33,662 nt of DNA from Candidatus Nitrosopelagicus sp. (lineage in GTDB: Archaea > Thermoproteota > Nitrososphaeria > Nitrososphaerales > Nitrosopumilaceae): NCBI GenBank assembly GCA_022450565.1, contig JAKUOP010000013.1:1-33662 (forward strand), in the 5' to 3' direction. Numbering within the stretch: the stretch's first letter is position 1; every line of letters begins with the position of its first letter. The notes beneath the pieces are model-generated. The model had not been told where the DNA came from. It made no database searches and saw only the letters and a list, made by a program, of their open reading frames with translations. The translations under genes and the position numbers were made by a program. Shown here piece after piece: positions 31,711-33,662 of this stretch.

Positions 31711-32454
31711 TTGGGTAAAAGACCACTAGTACGTAAGCGTGGCCGTGGAGGCATGCAGTTTAGGGCTGCAGTTACTAATAAGATAAAGCCTGCAAAATAC
31801 CCTGCATTTGATCTTGATGGTTCTTATCAGGGCAATGTGATCGATATCGTACATGAGAGTGGGCGTGACGTCCCTTTATCCAAAGTGATATTTGATGATG
31901 GCTCAATTTCATTTATTCCAGCAGTTCTTGGAACAAAAGTTGGTTCAAAGATCAACTTTTCACTAAGTGCAGAAATTGCAGACGGTAATGTTACCAGCAT
32001 TCAAAATATTCCAGATGGAACAATAGTATGTAATGTTGAAAAACAATTTGGTGATGGTGGGGCTTTGATAAAATCAGCTGGTGGGAATGCAACTGTATTT
32101 TCTCACACTGACAAAGGAGTTACACTAAAACTTGCATCAGGAAAATTTACAACATTAAACCCAAAGAATAGAGCAATGATTGGAACACTTGCAGGCGGTG
32201 GAGTTGGAGATAGACCATTTATGCGTGCAGGTGTAAAATGGAGAAGATTTAGAACAAAAGGCCACAAATATCCAATAGTTAGAGGTGTAGCACAAGCAGC
32301 ATATCAACACCCACACGGCGGCGGAAGACATCAACACGTAGGTCAGAGCTCTACCGTATCACGTAACGCACCACCTGGTGCCAAAGTGGGAAGTATAGCT
32401 GCAAGAAAAACTGGAAGAGCAAGAATTAAAGAAAGAAAACAATCACAAAAGTAG
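31711..32454 (+). CDS. rpl2: 50S ribosomal protein L2 (uL2)
   Basis: L2 binds 23S rRNA and supports subunit joining and peptidyl transfer. The 247-residue archaeal form starts at TTG (GKRPLVRKRGRGG). The family core KYPAFDLDGSYQGNVIDIVHESGRDVPL is present, as is the later YQHPHGGGRHQHVG block containing the histidine associated with activity. The tail is basic (RARIKERKQSQK). CTTAAAATC at about 31679-31687 is a likely TATA box. No L23, S19 or other S10-cluster neighbour flanks it here; an acylphosphatase gene follows. Confidence 0.97.
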   Translation: MGKRPLVRKRGRGGMQFRAAVTNKIKPAKYPAFDLDGSYQGNVIDIVHESGRDVPLSKVIFDDGSISFIPAVLGTKVGSKINFSLSAEIADGNVTSIQNIPDGTIVCNVEKQFGDGGALIKSAGGNATVFSHTDKGVTLKLASGKFTTLNPKNRAMIGTLAGGGVGDRPFMRAGVKWRRFRTKGHKYPIVRGVAQAAYQHPHGGGRHQHVGQSSTVSRNAPPGAKVGSIAARKTGRARIKERKQSQK

Positions 32455-32496
32455 ATTTTTCAAAAAATTGATTAATGATTATAAAAAACCACTTAT

Positions 32497-32775
32497 GTGG
32501 TAAAACAATCCGTGCATATCTTAGTTACTGGAAAAGTCCAAGGTGTTTTTTTTAGGCAAGCAACAAAAGTTGTTGCGATAAAAAACAATGTTACTGGTTG
32601 GGTTAAAAATTTAGAAAATGGACAAGTAGAGATTTTAATCGAAGGTGATGATAAAAATGTAAAGTCAGTTATTGACTGGTGTCATAACGGTCCTGCCAAT
32701 TCAAGAGTAGATGAAATTAAAATTGAACAACAAGAATTCTCAGGCCAATATTCAAATTTTGAAGTTTTGTATTAG
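32497..32775 (+). CDS. acyP: Acylphosphatase
   Basis: The enzyme hydrolyses carboxyl-phosphate bonds. The 92 residues match this small family. The active-site loop GKVQGVFFRQ carries the catalytic arginine, and GWVKNLENGQVEI carries the catalytic asparagine. GTG is the only reasonable start; the ATG overlapping it runs into a stop at once. The stop shares TTAG with the stop of the opposing gene. A 42-base gap from rpl2 allows either read-through or its own promoter. Confidence 0.95.
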   Translation: MVKQSVHILVTGKVQGVFFRQATKVVAIKNNVTGWVKNLENGQVEILIEGDDKNVKSVIDWCHNGPANSRVDEIKIEQQEFSGQYSNFEVLY

Positions 32776-33104
32776 TGAATTGAATCATACGCATCTTTTA
32801 ATATTTTTTTTAGTTCAGTTGTATCATTGTCAGGAAAAATCTCTAAAGATACAATAGGGATTTTCCTATCTTTTTGAATTTTTATTAGTATAGAATTGTG
32901 TGTTGGTTCAAAATCAGCAAACCATCTGAAAGTCATTGATTTACAAAAAACAACCCTATGCATTCGAATATCTTCTATTGATTTGTCGCCTAGATTCAAG
33001 CAAAATACTCTCAATTCATCAAATTTTGGTTTTACATGTTCTGGAATCTGTTTATGAAAATCCTCATACGTTCGTCCATTTCCAACCCCGATTAAATTTT
33101 CCAT
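32772..33104 (-). CDS. Conserved hypothetical protein, DUF5655-like
   Basis: The 110-residue protein starts MENLIGVGNGRTYEDFHKQI and has a mixed alpha-beta pattern with KFDELRVFCLNLGDKSIEDI and VFCKSMTFRWFADFEPTHNSILIKI. The 'length-helix, then K-x-F-x-D-x-x-P strand pair' arrangement recalls DUF5655 proteins, of unknown function. There is no signal peptide or membrane segment. It is convergent with the acylphosphatase gene with a 4-base stop overlap. The family link is tentative. Confidence 0.7.
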   Translation of the reverse strand: MENLIGVGNGRTYEDFHKQIPEHVKPKFDELRVFCLNLGDKSIEDIRMHRVVFCKSMTFRWFADFEPTHNSILIKIQKDRKIPIVSLEIFPDNDTTELKKILKDAYDSIH

Positions 33105-33143
33105 ATCGTACTTCTTTTAATTCATAATTTAATGATATATTTG

Positions 33144-33148
33144 AAAAA
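33144..33148 (-). terminator. Oligo-T terminator of SRP RNA
   Basis: Five consecutive T on the minus strand lie about 7 bases beyond the predicted 3' end of the SRP RNA. Short T-runs are the usual intrinsic terminators of archaeal RNA polymerase. Confidence 0.45.
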
Positions 33149-33154
33149 TTTAGT

Positions 33155-33468
33155 GTAGTAGCCCTACTGGTTCTAGTCTAGACTAATAGTCCCATTTCAA
33201 GGCATACAAGATCCGCCACGTTGACGAGGAAGCGTGGATGCTCCAACTTAGGATTGCTCCCTCCCGGACCTCATCCCTTTCGATGGTTCGGTCTTAAGAA
33301 TTATCCCTTCGGATAATCTCAGTCCTGCAACCACCCGCCTCGGCGTGATTTCATTTCCGCACACCAAGCGGGAATTATCTGTCTAGAGATTTACCCAGCA
33401 GTTACTGATCTCTGCTTATAGCCGGTTTCAGAATAGGGCACGGCTGGCACCCTGATCCTCCCTACTAC
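33155..33468 (-). ncRNA. ffs: Signal recognition particle RNA (7S RNA)
   Basis: About 314 nt, the usual archaeal SRP RNA size. The ends pair as helix 1: GTAGTAG at the 5' end (33462-33468) with CTACTAC at the 3' end (33155-33161), the closure seen in archaeal but not short bacterial SRP RNA. The near-invariant helix 8 signature GAGGTCCGGGAGGGAGCA lies around 33256-33273 and is read with a GNRA-type GGGA tetraloop; this is where SRP54 binds. Segments before and after fit long helix 5, and the 5' part (GCCAGCC ... ACCGGCT) fits helices 3 and 4. The region is much more GC-rich than its surroundings. The RNA targets membrane and secreted proteins to the translocon. Confidence 0.92.
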
Positions 33469-33484
33469 GATCTTACTTAGAACT

Positions 33485-33662
33485 TTATGTTATATTTGAA
33501 TTGGATCTTTTTTTCTTAAGATTAGTAATCATGGTACAGACAGAACATGTCTTTCCAGTACATTCATTCCCACAGATATCACAATTTCTTTTCTTCTTTA
33601 CATCATTGTCTTTAATGACATCAGAAATTTTTAGAATTGAGTGATACATACTATTTTTAATT
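33485..33662 (-). CDS. TtuA/NcsA-like tRNA thiolase, C-terminal end (5' part beyond the right edge)
   Basis: The frame is open to the right edge and ends at a TAA at 33485-33487, leaving the last 58 codons. A zinc motif NCDICGNECTGKTCSVC with two CxxC pairs is followed by MITNLKKKRS. This pattern, two knuckles about 11 residues apart near the C-terminus, matches the C-terminal zinc finger of TIGR00269/TtuA-type proteins that 2-thiolate tRNA. An internal ATG at 33649 exists, but the codons before it are also open (IKNS), consistent with a longer protein. The 3' end overlaps the likely SRP RNA promoter. The family call rests only on this zinc motif. Confidence 0.55.
   Translation of the reverse strand, partial: IKNSMYHSILKISDVIKDNDVKKKRNCDICGNECTGKTCSVCTMITNLKKKRSNSNIT
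33490..33497 (-). promoter_or_regulatory. TATA-like promoter of SRP RNA
   Basis: AAATATAA on the minus strand is centred about 26 bases before the predicted 5' end of the SRP RNA at 33468, ideal TATA spacing. It lies inside the last codons of the upstream gene. Confidence 0.55.

Noticed and set aside
33155-33468. GC-rich structured RNA considered as RNase P RNA or an rRNA fragment
   Set aside because: The helix 8 motif GGTCCGGGAGGGAGCA and terminal pairing GTAGTAG/CTACTAC identify SRP RNA; no RNase P core motif is seen.
1-33662. Search for CRISPR arrays, insertion sequences, att sites and phage genes
   Set aside because: No regularly spaced repeats, transposase, integrase or phage-like genes were found; the tRNA genes have no adjoining duplicated 3' ends.

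Overview
This window is a compact, AT-rich stretch of an archaeal chromosome. The best fit is an ammonia-oxidising thaumarchaeote (Nitrososphaerota, Nitrosopumilus-like). The archaeal signature comes from aIF2 alpha and gamma, Nop10, S6e, L2, an Sm-like protein, RPA, Lhr, GatDE, CDC48 and an archaeal SRP RNA. Mixed in are genes of bacterial type (MetK, GrpE-DnaK-DnaJ) and a cobalt-early cobalamin gene set, a combination typical of marine Thaumarchaeota. The lineage is inferred from gene content, not from a search. I see no insertion sequence, prophage, CRISPR array or rRNA gene, and no gene-free stretch longer than 300 bases.

Layout. 1-1.9 kb: a radical SAM gene cut by the left edge, a divergent class I glutamine amidotransferase, tRNA-Gly(CCC) and two tiny zinc-ribbon genes. 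2.0-5.5 kb: translation genes (S6e, aIF2 gamma, a PIN protein, then on the other strand aIF2 alpha and Nop10) with a PEBP-family gene between them. 5.5-11.1 kb: cobalamin genes cobA, cbiA, cbiC, cbiX, cbiG and cbiD, headed by a membrane-anchored J-domain gene. 11.6-13.8 kb: an SDR protein, MetK and an Sm-like protein. 13.9-18.7 kb: nucleic-acid maintenance genes (RadA/RadB-like ATPase, Lhr-type helicase, four-OB RPA). 18.8-20.6 kb: an ABC-2 exporter pair and tRNA-Gln(UUG). 20.7-25.7 kb: a degenerate nucleotide-sugar-dehydrogenase-like protein, then grpE-dnaK-dnaJ and a tiny CxxC protein. 25.7-26.1 kb: tRNA-Leu(CAG) and a very basic 87-residue protein. 26.2-31.6 kb: gatE, gatD and cdc48. 31.7-33.7 kb: L2, acylphosphatase, a DUF-like protein, SRP RNA and the 3' end of a TtuA/NcsA-like gene.

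How the genes fit together. The cobalamin genes supply cobalt chelation (CbiX), ring contraction and methylation (CbiG, CbiD, CbiC), amidation (CbiA) and adenosylation (CobA), and MetK makes the SAM that the methyltransferases need. GatD and GatE convert Glu-tRNA(Gln) to Gln-tRNA(Gln), and the tRNA-Gln gene lies in the same window. GrpE, DnaK and DnaJ form a complete Hsp70 system, and the membrane-anchored J protein could be a second recruiter for it.

The window is mostly core genome and I found no clearly new multi-gene system. The observations most worth checking are: a CbiX whose metal-binding histidines survive only in its second half; a triple-repeat basic protein with a perfect 10-bp inverted repeat across its start codon; an apparently dead dehydrogenase-like protein in front of the Hsp70 genes; a tRNA-Gln with C instead of U at position 33; and four convergent gene pairs that all overlap by exactly four bases at their stop codons.
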